The notes beneath the pieces are model-generated. The model was not told the DNA's origin, made no database searches, and saw only the letters and a program-made list of their open reading frames with translations. From JADLHS01 sp049840435 (GTDB lineage Bacteria; Verrucomicrobiota; Verrucomicrobiia; Limisphaerales; JADLHS01), in contig JASGKY010000020.1 of assembly GCA_049840435.1 (NCBI GenBank), positions 286,208 to 350,207 on the forward strand: DNA of 64,000 nucleotides. Reading direction: 5' to 3'. Position numbers and translations under genes: made by a program. Shown here piece after piece: positions 10,501 to 18,734 of this stretch (position 1 is the stretch's first letter; each line of letters begins with the position of its first letter).

Positions 10501-11922
10501 ATGACCGCGACTTCGCCCACATCGCCCAGCCGAATTGATGCTTCGTGCCGGTTGCCGCTCTTCACATTGTTTGGAGGCGCGGCGCTTTGGTTCATCCTTA
10601 GTTCCGTGTTTGGCTTGGCTGCCGCGATGACATTTCACAAGCCGTCTCTATTCGCTGATTGCGCTATGTTCAGTTATGGTCGCGCGTATCCCGCGTGGTC
10701 TAATTTGCTCGTGTATGGGTTCGCGATCCCCAGTGGTCTCGGCGTGGGACTGTGGTTGCTGGCGCGGCTTGGGCGGGTAGAAGTGGCCCAACCCTTCCTC
10801 ATCGCGGTAGGGGCAAAAATCTGGCATCTCGGCGTGTTGGTCGGTTTGATTACTATTTTGAACGGCCAGACCTCTGGTTTCGAATGGTTCGAGCTGCCAC
10901 GTTATGCTGCGGTATTGCTGTTTCTCGCATTTTTGCTGATGGCGATTTGGGCGTTTGTCACCTATTCACGTCGCACCGAGGAAACGTTGTATCCGTCGCA
11001 ATGGTTTGCGCTTGCCGCTTTGTTTTGGTTTCCCTGGATTCTTTCCTCGGCCATCTTGTTGTTGCAGGTGTTCCCCGTTCGTGGTGTGGTGCAGGCGGCT
11101 GTGGCATGGTGGTTTGCGGGGAATCTCCTCAATGTCTGGCTAACGCTTGCGGGGCTGGCTGCTACGTTTTACCTGTTGCCAAAACTTACAGAGCGTCCGC
11201 TGCAGAGCCATTATCTCGCCTTGTTTGTGTTTTGGACCGTATTGATTTTCGGTTCTTGGACAGGCCTCCCGCTTCATTCGCCGCTGCCAGCGTGGATGAG
11301 TACCCTAAGCAGCGTGGCAACGGTGCTCTTGATTGTTCCGGCACTCGCAATTGCAGCCATTGTAGTCAAGACCTGCTGCGGGGCGAATCGTCCCTGTGCT
11401 GGCGGGCCGCTTTGCTATTCCAAGTTCGGTGCGTGGATGCTGGTATGCGCGAGTTTTATTGCAGCGATTGCGGCATGCCCTGCAGTGGCGCGCGTGACGG
11501 ATTTCACTTGGTTCGGACACGGCCTCACGAGCCTGCGTCTCTACGGATTTTTTGCGATGACGATGTTCGCGGCGATCTACTATATCCTGCCGCGCATCTC
11601 TGGCGTCGAGATTTCTGTCGGCCGTATCAAACTCCACTTTTGGCTGGCAATGCTGGGTGCTTTGTTGCTCGCGTTCCCGTTGCTCTTTGCGGGTATCAAG
11701 CAAGGCTTCAAACTCGCCGGTGCGAGTGGGGACTTTTTGGAGACCACCAAGGCGGCGGCCATGATGTTCCGTCTCAGCACTGGAGGGGAGCTTTTGATCG
11801 CCGTCGGGGCGCTGGTTTTTCTCCTTAATATTTTTCTGCTCATCGTGAGTTACTATCGTGCCATTGCAACGAAGGCATATGCAGATGCTACGGCCTTGCA
11901 ACCGGTGGAGGTGAAGTCGTGA
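10501..11922 (+). CDS. CcoN-like (cbb3 oxidase subunit I) homologue lacking recognisable heme/Cu ligands
   Basis: 473 residues with about 12 hydrophobic helices and clear subunit-I landmarks of the cbb3 family (YGRAYPAWSNLLVYGF, WWFAGNLLNVWLTLAG, LPLHSPLPAW, FGHGLTSLRLYGF). At the positions where the family has ligands they are changed. The low-spin heme His in R-P-x-H is Trp66. The CuB His in WYGHN is gone (WFAGN, 203-207). The CuB His pair in GPHH is GLPLH (255-259). The HVH heme pair near 340-346 is not preserved. It is thus probably a non-catalytic membrane scaffold or electron-transfer partner. The alignment was made from memory, so ligand loss needs a profile check. Operon with ccoO-like (ATG overlap GTGA at 11919-11922). 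Confidence 0.78.
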   Translation: MTATSPTSPSRIDASCRLPLFTLFGGAALWFILSSVFGLAAAMTFHKPSLFADCAMFSYGRAYPAWSNLLVYGFAIPSGLGVGLWLLARLGRVEVAQPFLIAVGAKIWHLGVLVGLITILNGQTSGFEWFELPRYAAVLLFLAFLLMAIWAFVTYSRRTEETLYPSQWFALAALFWFPWILSSAILLLQVFPVRGVVQAAVAWWFAGNLLNVWLTLAGLAATFYLLPKLTERPLQSHYLALFVFWTVLIFGSWTGLPLHSPLPAWMSTLSSVATVLLIVPALAIAAIVVKTCCGANRPCAGGPLCYSKFGAWMLVCASFIAAIAACPAVARVTDFTWFGHGLTSLRLYGFFAMTMFAAIYYILPRISGVEISVGRIKLHFWLAMLGALLLAFPLLFAGIKQGFKLAGASGDFLETTKAAAMMFRLSTGGELLIAVGALVFLLNIFLLIVSYYRAIATKAYADATALQPVEVKS

Positions 11923-12797
11923 AATCCAGCAGCACTGTTTTTCTCGCGGCATTCCTTGCGCTCTCGGCTTCGTGGGCGGGCTTTGTGCTTGTGCCGCAAA
12001 TCCAGTTGGGACGCGCCGATCAGGCCAAAACCATTCCGGCGGGAGACAAATACCCCGTTGCCCGGCCCGGCTTGGCCCAACAAGGAGCGGAAGTGTATCG
12101 ATCGCTCGGCTGTGTTTATTGCCACAGCCAGCAGGTTGGGCAGCAGGGGGTTAAAGTAGAGGTCGTCTTGCTTGATGCGGGCACTAATGGTGCAAATGTA
12201 TTCAGTGCTATCAGCAAGGTGCATCCGGAATTGGGCAAACCGGAATTGCTCGTTGGTCTGCCGAAAACCATTGCGGAAGTGAAAGATATTGCCGCGTCGG
12301 ATGCGCTGCTCAAGGCGGTTGCAGAAGCAGGCGGTAAGAGCGAAGTAAATATTGTTCCCACCGGTTCGGACATGAAATGGAACTGGGGCAAGCGGCGGAC
12401 GGTGGCGCAGGATTATGTTTATGATTCCGTTGTGCAAATTGGAACGCGGCGTGCCGGACCGGACTTGACCAATGTTGGAGCGCCAGCGCGTAAACCTGAT
12501 CTGAACTGGCATCTGCGGCATTTGTATGCGCCCCAAGCCGAAGTTAAGGGCTCCACTATGCCGGGCTACCAGTTCCTGTTCGAGAAACGTAAAATCGGAA
12601 AAGTTGCTTCGGAAGATGCGCTGAAGTTGACCGGGGAATTTGCCCCGCCAGCCGGTTATGAAATCGTGCCGACCGAAAAAGCCCGTGCACTGGCTGCCTA
12701 TCTGGTGAGCTTGCACGCCGATGCGCCGCTGTTTGAATCTCCGGTCACGCCGCCCCCCGCTCCGGTGGTGGCCACCAATTCTGTTGCTGCGAAATGA
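11919..12797 (+). CDS. ccoO: CcoO-like monoheme cytochrome c (cbb3 subunit II type)
   Basis: Membrane-anchored monoheme cytochrome c of the FixO/CcoO family. An N-terminal helix (VFLAAFLALSASWAGFVLVP) is followed by EVYRSLGCVYCHSQQV with heme motif CVYCH. The typical CcoO C-terminal signature is AQDYVYDSVVQIGTRRAGPD, with axial Met in GSTMPGYQFL. An insertion of about 100 residues separates heme motif and signature, as in other cbb3 subunit II proteins. A GTG start at 11919 overlaps the upstream stop. The C-terminus is Pro-rich. It pairs with a CcoN-like protein that appears ligandless. Confidence 0.88.
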   Translation: MKSSSTVFLAAFLALSASWAGFVLVPQIQLGRADQAKTIPAGDKYPVARPGLAQQGAEVYRSLGCVYCHSQQVGQQGVKVEVVLLDAGTNGANVFSAISKVHPELGKPELLVGLPKTIAEVKDIAASDALLKAVAEAGGKSEVNIVPTGSDMKWNWGKRRTVAQDYVYDSVVQIGTRRAGPDLTNVGAPARKPDLNWHLRHLYAPQAEVKGSTMPGYQFLFEKRKIGKVASEDALKLTGEFAPPAGYEIVPTEKARALAAYLVSLHADAPLFESPVTPPPAPVVATNSVAAK

Positions 12798-13423
12798 ACG
12801 CCGATCCGAAAAAGAATTCTCCGACGAGCGAAGCCGAACCGACGGCGGCGATGACGCCCATGCCGGTGTGGCCGATGGCGTTGATGCTGGCGCTGCTTTT
12901 TTTGGGCGGGTGGTATTTTGATATCTATGGCGGCTGGTTTGAAGCGAAAGTTTATGCGCCGTATCGTTCGGTGGCGGACGTGCAGCGGTTCCAGCCCAAC
13001 ACGGACCCGAATGCGAGTTTCGTGGCTTTGGGTAAAAAGCTTTTCTCGGAAAACTGTGCGGTCTGTCACATGGAAACCGGCGTCGGCAATCCGGCGAATG
13101 GCTGTCCGCCCTTGGTGGATTCGGAATGGGTCAAGCATCCAGCTCCCGAGCGGATCATCATGCTGATTTCGAAAGGTCTGAGTGGTCCGATCACCGTCAA
13201 CAACAAGGTTTACAACACCGGCGTGATGCTGGCTGTGGGGGATTCATTGCCGGGCGATGAAAAGGAAAAGGCGATGAAGATTGCAGCCATTGCGTCCTAC
13301 GTGCGCAAGCAGTTCGGCAATCTCACGGAAGTTGTAAAGCCGGAGCAGGCTCAAGCCGTTCGCGCGGGCATCAAGGATCGCACTTCCAACTTCACTCCGG
13401 AGGAGTTGCTCAAGGTGCCTTGA
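12794..13423 (+). CDS. Membrane-anchored monoheme cytochrome c (CcoP-like position)
   Basis: 209 residues with an N-terminal helix (VWPMALMLALLFLGGWYFDI) and one heme motif CAVCH in GKKLFSENCAVCHMETG. Probable Met ligand in TGVMLAVG. It occupies the place of CcoP but carries one heme, not two. ATG overlaps the ccoO-like stop by four bases. Likely the terminal electron-accepting cytochrome of the operon. It ends 19 bases before the convergent queG gene. Confidence 0.85.
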   Translation: MNADPKKNSPTSEAEPTAAMTPMPVWPMALMLALLFLGGWYFDIYGGWFEAKVYAPYRSVADVQRFQPNTDPNASFVALGKKLFSENCAVCHMETGVGNPANGCPPLVDSEWVKHPAPERIIMLISKGLSGPITVNNKVYNTGVMLAVGDSLPGDEKEKAMKIAAIASYVRKQFGNLTEVVKPEQAQAVRAGIKDRTSNFTPEELLKVP

Positions 13424-13442
13424 ACGTCGGGTCACACTCCTT

Positions 13443-14468
13443 TTAGCGCGATTTGATTTGCTCTACTGCCCAATGGGCGTGTTCGGCAATCAAGGGTTCG
13501 GTATCCTCTGTGGCTTTCTGTAAGGCTGGCAGAGCCGTTTTATCGCCCACATTTCCCAAAGCTACGCAAACATTACGCAGCATTCCGCGGCGCTTGGTAC
13601 GCAACATCGGAGTGCCGGAAAACTTCTGTTTGAAACCAGCGTCATCCAGTTTCAGCAGCTCGACTAGGTCTGGCGAAGTCAGGTCGGCGCGAAGGTGGGG
13701 CTTCATCAAGCGGCCTTCGTGAGCGAACTTGTTCCACGGGCATGCGGCCAGACAATCATCACAGCCATAAATGCGATTGCCGACAAGCGGGCGTAACTCG
13801 ACGGGAATGGCACCCTTCAGTTCAATAGTCAGATACGAGATACAGAGGCGGGCATCGAGTTGGAACGGTGCGGTGATCGCCTGGGTTGGGCAGGCGGTAA
13901 TGCAGCGGGAACAAGTTCCGCAACGATTCTGCTCCGGCGCATCCGGTTCAAGTTCGAGTGGCGTTAGAATTTCTGCGAGAAATATCCAGTTGCCGAGATG
14001 GCGGCTGATGAGGTTGGTGTGTTTGCCGGCGAAGCCGAGGCCAGCGCGCTGAGCGAGATCGCGCTCGAGGATTGGCCCGGTGTCCACATACCAGAGCGAC
14101 CGGGTGGTTGCGCCGCCGCATTCATCTACGAACGCGGTGAGTGCTTTGAGCCTTGCGGCGAGCAGGTCGTGATAGTCAGGATAGCGGGCATAGCGCGCGA
14201 TGATTCCGAATTCCGAATTTATAGTTTCGGATTTCGGATTTTCGTTGTGATAGCTGATTGCCAGGCAGATCACGCTTCGCGCGTTGGGCAGCACGAGGTG
14301 TGGATCAATCCGCTTGGGCGCATTACGTTCGATCCAGTTCATTTCGCCATGCCGTTTTTCCCCCAGCCAGGATTGAAGGTGCGAGGCGCTTTCAGGTGGC
14401 GTCGCGGTGGTAAATCGGCAGTCATCAAAGCCAAGTTCTAACGCGCGCTGCCGGATGGCCGCTTTCAT
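13443..14468 (-). CDS. queG: Epoxyqueuosine reductase
   Basis: Cobalamin- and Fe-S-dependent enzyme for the last step of queuosine tRNA modification. The DUF1730 domain contains the catalytic Asp motif YVDTGPILERDLAQRAGLGF. Two 4Fe-4S motifs follow (CGTCSRCITACPTQAI and CDDCLAACPWNKFA). The C-terminus carries a HEAT-like segment (LRNVCVALGNVGDKTALPAL), as in longer family members. 341 residues, intact. Confidence 0.93.
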   Translation of the reverse strand: MKAAIRQRALELGFDDCRFTTATPPESASHLQSWLGEKRHGEMNWIERNAPKRIDPHLVLPNARSVICLAISYHNENPKSETINSEFGIIARYARYPDYHDLLAARLKALTAFVDECGGATTRSLWYVDTGPILERDLAQRAGLGFAGKHTNLISRHLGNWIFLAEILTPLELEPDAPEQNRCGTCSRCITACPTQAITAPFQLDARLCISYLTIELKGAIPVELRPLVGNRIYGCDDCLAACPWNKFAHEGRLMKPHLRADLTSPDLVELLKLDDAGFKQKFSGTPMLRTKRRGMLRNVCVALGNVGDKTALPALQKATEDTEPLIAEHAHWAVEQIKSR

Positions 14469-14514
14469 AGGCGGGCAGAAAGCTGGTTATATTTTTGCCT
14501 TTGCAACGAACCAT

Positions 14515-15054
14515 TCATCGGCTTGGACTAGTTGCGAGGCGGAATTGATTTACGACCTGTTGTGCGACTTCACGGGCGGAGCGGAGGTCGCTGTTGATGA
14601 GCACATCGGCCTGCTTGTAGAACTTTTCGCGCGTGGCAAGTAGAGCACGGATTTTGCCGAGGGGATCGGGATCATGGAGTAGGGGGCGGTGTGATTGCTC
14701 CCGGACGCGTTCGTAGATGCGTTCCGGCGAAGCCCACAGGCAGATTACCAATGAATGCGCTTTGAGACTTTCAAGGTTCGCTGGATTGGTCGGCAATCCG
14801 CCGCCGGTGGAAATGATGGTGTGCGTCCGGCTGGTTAGTTCGGCGACGAGTTGGGCTTCCAATTGGCGGAAGGCGGGCTCGCCGTTCTGCGCAAAGATTT
14901 CCGTGATCTTTTTGCCACTGCGATGCTCGATCAGGACGTCGGTGTCGAGAAATTCAAATTTAAGCTGCTCAGCGAGCAGTCGGCCCACGGTGGATTTGCC
15001 GGTGCCCATGAAACCAATGAGCGCGATGTTCTGGATGTTGCGGGCAGCCGTCAC
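14515..15054 (-). CDS. aroK: Shikimate kinase
   Basis: 179 residues. Walker A in LIGFMGTGKSTVGRLLA, the shikimate-binding DTD (FLDTDVLIEHRSG) and GG motif (STGGGLP), and the LID arginine region (REQSHRPLL). Converts shikimate to shikimate-3-phosphate in aromatic amino-acid synthesis. Lies between rrf2 and queG on the same strand with gaps of 46 and 82 bases, so loosely linked. Confidence 0.93.
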   Translation of the reverse strand: MTAARNIQNIALIGFMGTGKSTVGRLLAEQLKFEFLDTDVLIEHRSGKKITEIFAQNGEPAFRQLEAQLVAELTSRTHTIISTGGGLPTNPANLESLKAHSLVICLWASPERIYERVREQSHRPLLHDPDPLGKIRALLATREKFYKQADVLINSDLRSAREVAQQVVNQFRLATSPSR

Positions 15055-15136
15055 GCGAATGAATTAGCCGAATTATGGTAATGGCGCACGACTATTTCAA
15101 ATCGGAGGCTGCCGACAGGGCTGCGGCGATTCCAAA

Positions 15137-15604
15137 TCAGATCACGAAGTCAAACGGATTGAGGGGCTGCTGTTCCAGTTTGCGAGCGCGATCGGCTAGA
15201 TGTCCCAACGTGGTCGCTTCCATGACTTGCACGATACTGTCGCGGACTTCCTTCATCACGCTGCGGATGGCACAACGGGATTCGTCGGGGCAGGAGCATT
15301 TTTCGTAATATTTTTCGCTGACACAACTCACCGGTGCGAGCGGCCCTTCGATGTGCCGGATGATTTCGGCGAGGGTGATATGCTGCGGGGCGCGTTTGAG
15401 GCGATAGCCGCCAGCAACGCCGCGCTTGCTTATAACCAGACCGGCGGATTTGAGATCGTTGAGGATTTGTTCGAGAAAGCGCTTGGGGATGTTTTGCTTG
15501 TCAGAGATTTCCTGGATGCGCACCACTGAATCGTCATCTTGAAAATCACGTGCCAGAACCTGCATGGCGCGCAGGGCATATTCGCCTCGAACGGAAAGTT
15601 TCAT
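15137..15604 (-). CDS. Rrf2-family transcriptional regulator (IscR/CymR type)
   Basis: Winged-helix regulator starting MKLSVRGEYALRAMQVLA, the typical Rrf2 N-terminus; ATG at 15604 is preferred over TTG at 15619. Recognition helix region ISDKQNIPKRFLEQILNDLK. Conserved cysteines SCVSEKYYEKCSCPDESRC give three to four Cys suited for an Fe-S cluster. It is divergent from the sulfate-uptake genes, and CymR-type Rrf2 proteins control sulfur assimilation, so it is a good candidate regulator of that region (inference). Candidate inverted repeat TAGTA-GCGGT-TACTA at 15778-15792. Confidence 0.88.
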   Translation of the reverse strand: MKLSVRGEYALRAMQVLARDFQDDDSVVRIQEISDKQNIPKRFLEQILNDLKSAGLVISKRGVAGGYRLKRAPQHITLAEIIRHIEGPLAPVSCVSEKYYEKCSCPDESRCAIRSVMKEVRDSIVQVMEATTLGHLADRARKLEQQPLNPFDFVI

Positions 15605-15717
15605 ACGGATAGTTAGCAATCTCTATTTAAGAAATCAAGATTGCTGCGTTTCCTCGATTTGCGCCAGAAGGCAGGAGATTTAACTCGATTGGCCTGTTGA
15701 GAATGATTTACTCGGCC

Positions 15718-15816
15718 GGTGATGCCAAAATCAGCATGCATTACCGCAAGGAGTAATTGGCGGGAAGCCTACCAATTTAGTAGCGGTTACTAGTCCGGGC
15801 TAACCATTTCCGGACT
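15718..15816 (+). promoter_or_regulatory. Structured leader of the porin gene (three hairpins)
   Basis: Three consecutive stems can be drawn: GGTGATGC/GCATTACC (15718-15745, one G-T pair), AATTGG/CCAATT (15755-15777) and AGTCCGG/CCGGACT (15792-15816). The last ends 14 bases before the preferred ATG. A perfect inverted repeat TAGTA-N5-TACTA (15778-15792) lies between stems 2 and 3. The element resembles no riboswitch class I can name. It could be an RNA regulator or a set of protein-binding palindromes for the divergent Rrf2 protein. Confidence 0.45.
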
Positions 15817-15830
15817 CTTTGAACCTGAAC

Positions 15831-17237
15831 ATGAAAATGAACCGAATAATGATCGCGACTCTGGCATTGGGAGCGTGGTTAGGAATGAACGAAGCATCTG
15901 CGCAGCAATCGAACGTGGATGTCAATGCCCTATTGCAACGCCTCCAAGAACTGGAGCAAAAAGTAAAAATATTGGAGGCTCAGACGCCCTCCAGTAAGGA
16001 GGTTACTGCCGAGAAACCTAAGCCGACGCCTACGGTGACCATCGGATCGAGCGGCTTTTTGGCGACTTCTGTGGACACGAATTTTTCCTTCGGATTGCGC
16101 GGCTTATTGCAAGTGGATAGCCGGACGTTCTTGGGAGCGGAGAATGTGGCGGGAAATGATGCGTTTCTCCTAAGACGTGCGCGGCCGATGTTTTACGGCA
16201 CGCTATTTCGGGATTTTGAGTTCCTGTTCAATCCAGACTTCGGTGGTTCAACAGTGCAGATTTTTGATGCCTATCTGAACTATCGTTATTCGCCGTGGTT
16301 GCAGGCGCGGATTGGAAAATTCAAGACACCGGTGGGATTGGAGTACTTACAGGCGGATCAATTTACGCTCTTCAATGAGCGATCGTTGCCAACGGCGCTA
16401 ACGCCGGGACGTGATGTCGGCTACCAGATCTGGGGCGAAATCAGCGGTGGCGTGGTCAGTTACGCAGCAGGCATTTTCAATGGTGTGGGCGATGGGCGCA
16501 GTTCCAGCAATACGGATTTTGACGATAACCCCGAGTTTGCTGCGCGTGTGTTTACACAGCCGTTCAAGAAGACCGATCTGAATGCACTACGTGGATTGGG
16601 CTTAGGAGTTGGCGGGAGCTGGGGGGATTATTCGACAACGAATCTGACAGGTTTGCCAAACGGAAACGGCTATATTACCGACGGCCAGCAGCAGTTCTTC
16701 GCGTACAATCCTGCAACAGGGGTCGTGATGGCTGAAGGCGAACACTGGCGATTGGCACCGCAGGGCTACTATTATTTTGGTCCGTTCGGCATGATGGGTG
16801 AATACACCATTTCGAGTCAGGGCGTGCGCCGCAATCTTGCCCCGTTTGAATCGGCGCGACTGGAACACACCGGCTGGCAGGTTGCTGCGTCTTGGGTGCT
16901 CACCGGCGAGGAGGCGAGCTTCACTGGTGTGACGCCGCGGAATAATTTTGATCCACACGCTGGTAAGTGGGGCGCATTTCAGATTGTGGGGCGGGTGGCT
17001 GAATTGGATATTGATGACGCCACCTTTCCTTTGTTCGCCAATCCCTTGACCTCTGCTACTGCAGCCCACTCATGGTCGCTGGGATTGAACTGGTATCTCA
17101 ACCGCAACGTGATGTTAAAGGCGAGTTATTCGCGGACCACCTTTGATGGTGGTGGCGGAGCAGGGGCGACTGCTCCGGCAATTATTACTCAGCAGCCGGA
17201 GGAAGTTTTTTTCACCCGGATGCAATTGTCGTTTTAA
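15831..17237 (+). CDS. Outer-membrane porin of the phosphate-selective porin O/P family
   Basis: Signal peptide (MIATLALGAWLGMNEASAQQ) followed by a short coiled coil (VDVNALLQRLQELEQKVKIL) and a beta-barrel with repeated aromatic-ended strands. The FEFLFNPDFGG...FDAYLNYRYSPWLQARIGKFKTP region is typical of OprP/OprO. It ends with MQLSF, a terminal Phe as in outer-membrane proteins. ATG at 15831 is chosen since an upstream TTG (15819) would sit next to hairpin 3. Located before sulfate transport genes and after the Rrf2 regulator, so probably a sulfate or anion porin (inference). Confidence 0.87.
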   Translation: MKMNRIMIATLALGAWLGMNEASAQQSNVDVNALLQRLQELEQKVKILEAQTPSSKEVTAEKPKPTPTVTIGSSGFLATSVDTNFSFGLRGLLQVDSRTFLGAENVAGNDAFLLRRARPMFYGTLFRDFEFLFNPDFGGSTVQIFDAYLNYRYSPWLQARIGKFKTPVGLEYLQADQFTLFNERSLPTALTPGRDVGYQIWGEISGGVVSYAAGIFNGVGDGRSSSNTDFDDNPEFAARVFTQPFKKTDLNALRGLGLGVGGSWGDYSTTNLTGLPNGNGYITDGQQQFFAYNPATGVVMAEGEHWRLAPQGYYYFGPFGMMGEYTISSQGVRRNLAPFESARLEHTGWQVAASWVLTGEEASFTGVTPRNNFDPHAGKWGAFQIVGRVAELDIDDATFPLFANPLTSATAAHSWSLGLNWYLNRNVMLKASYSRTTFDGGGGAGATAPAIITQQPEEVFFTRMQLSF

Positions 17238-17260
17238 TCCGTAAATTTTTTCAAAATCCA

Positions 17261-17302
17261 ACCCTCTTGCGATTTTTGTTGCAAGAGGGTTTTGCGTTTT
17301 TT
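17261..17302 (+). terminator. Intrinsic terminator of the porin gene
   Basis: Perfect 10-bp stem ACCCTCTTGC/GCAAGAGGGT with a 10-nt loop, then TTTGCGTTTTTT. It lies 24 bases after the porin stop, so the porin is probably its own transcript. Confidence 0.92.
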
Positions 17303-17353
17303 GGCCATATACTCAATGAAATTAGCAAAATTGAACAATATACAAAATATCTA

Positions 17354-17381
17354 TTGACATAGTGTAGATTTAATCTAATCT
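17354..17381 (+). promoter_or_regulatory. Promoter candidate for the yezD-sulfate transport operon
   Basis: TTGACA (17354-17359), 16-bp spacer, TAATCT (17376-17381). The spacer and -10 include the palindrome TAGATTTAATCTA, a possible operator. Distance to the yezD ATG is 26 bases. The AT-rich context (17300-17380) supports a promoter. Confidence 0.6.
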
Positions 17382-17407
17382 CGTGCGTGTTGAACGAAAC
17401 AACAACG

Positions 17408-17596
17408 ATGAAAACGAAAGCAATTGAAACTGGGATCACCTCATCCTCTGGCGCGGAAGAGTGGCTAGAAGCCGTGCGGCATCAGGTGACGTCGCTGCGC
17501 TTTGGCGTCGTGCAGGTGGTGATCCACGATTCGCGCGTCGTGCAAATCGAGAAGACCGAGAAGATTCGGCTCGAGGCAAATGCTGGAGGCCGATGA
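17408..17596 (+). CDS. YezD family small protein (DUF2292)
   Basis: About 62 residues from ATG at 17408. Core WLEAVRHQVTSLRFGVVQVV followed by IHDSRVVQIEKTEKIRL matches the DUF2292/YezD pattern (I...L..G.V.I.VHD..VVQIE...K.RL). The family is of unknown biochemical role but commonly sits with sulfur-assimilation genes; here it is the first gene of the sulfate transport operon. Confidence 0.8.
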   Translation: MKTKAIETGITSSSGAEEWLEAVRHQVTSLRFGVVQVVIHDSRVVQIEKTEKIRLEANAGGR

Positions 17597-17670
17597 CCTG
17601 CCGCGCAAACGATTCTACGAAAGACAGCAGATTTAATTTTTCAAAACTGAAAACCAACCATCCTAAATTT

Positions 17671-18699
17671 ATGAAACGAAATAAAACCATTCGCTCGTTC
17701 GTAACAGCTTCTGTGCTGGTAGCGATTGCTCTGCATGGCGCGCTGGCGCTGTCCGCCAACGCCAAAGAGATCAAGTTGCTGAACGTCTCGTATGACCCGA
17801 CTCGGGAGTTGTATGTCGAGTACAACGTGGCGTTCTCAAAATATTGGAAGGGAAAGTCTGGCGATGATGTGGTCATCCAGCAATCGCACGGTGGTTCGAG
17901 CAAGCAGGCGCGCAGTGTGATTGATGGTTTACAGGCGGACGTGGTGACGCTCGCGCTGGCCTATGACGTGGATGCGGTGGCGGAGAAGGGTAAGTTGTTG
18001 CCGGCGGACTGGCAGAAACGTCTGCCGAACAACAGCGCGCCATACACCTCGACGATCGTGTTCCTCGTGCGCAAAGGAAATCCTAAGGGCATCAAGGATT
18101 GGGATGATCTGGTGAAGCCGGGCATCACGTTGATTCCAGCTAATCCGAAAACCTCCGGCGCGGCGCGTTGGGCGTATCTGGGCGCGTGGGGTTTTGCGTT
18201 GAAGAAATACGGCAACGACGAAGCCAAGGCCAAAGACTTTGTGGCGAATTTCTACAAAAACGCGCCGGTGCTGGATTCCGGAGCGCGTGGGGCGACCACG
18301 ACGTTCATCCAACGCGAAATCGGCGACGTGCTTGTCGGTTGGGAGAATGAGGCGTATCTCGCGTTGAAAGAATATGGCAAGGACAAGTTCGAGATTGTGA
18401 CGCCGTCCATCAGCATCCTGGCTGAACCGTCGGTTTCGCTCGTGGACAAGGTGGCGAAGAAAAAGGGCACGGAAGCCGTGGCCAAGGCGTATCTCGATTA
18501 TCTTTACTCGGAAGAAGGGCAGGAGATCGCCGGGAAGCATTTCTATCGCCCGCGGAAGGAAACGGCGCTGGCCAAGTATGGCAGCCAATTCGCCAAGGTG
18601 GAGTTGTTCACCATTGATGAAGTATTCGGCGGTTGGAAGAAGGCGCAGGACACGCACTTCAACGACGGCGGGGTGTTCGATCAGATTTCCCGTCGCTGA
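17671..18699 (+). CDS. sbp: Sulfate/thiosulfate ABC transporter substrate-binding protein 1
   Basis: 342 residues with signal peptide (FVTASVLVAIALHGALALSANA). Family landmarks: LLNVSYDPTRELY, QQSHGGSSKQARSVIDGL, ADVVTLAL, NPKTSGAARWAYLGAWG and HFYRPR. It delivers periplasmic sulfate to CysTWA. It is followed 35 bases later by a paralogue; the two share a nearly identical DNA block (see sbp 2), which suggests recent duplication or gene conversion. Confidence 0.93.
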   Translation: MKRNKTIRSFVTASVLVAIALHGALALSANAKEIKLLNVSYDPTRELYVEYNVAFSKYWKGKSGDDVVIQQSHGGSSKQARSVIDGLQADVVTLALAYDVDAVAEKGKLLPADWQKRLPNNSAPYTSTIVFLVRKGNPKGIKDWDDLVKPGITLIPANPKTSGAARWAYLGAWGFALKKYGNDEAKAKDFVANFYKNAPVLDSGARGATTTFIQREIGDVLVGWENEAYLALKEYGKDKFEIVTPSISILAEPSVSLVDKVAKKKGTEAVAKAYLDYLYSEEGQEIAGKHFYRPRKETALAKYGSQFAKVELFTIDEVFGGWKKAQDTHFNDGGVFDQISRR

Positions 18700-18734
18700 G
18701 TAATGCGCAACAATCCGCAATCCTCGCTACTAAA

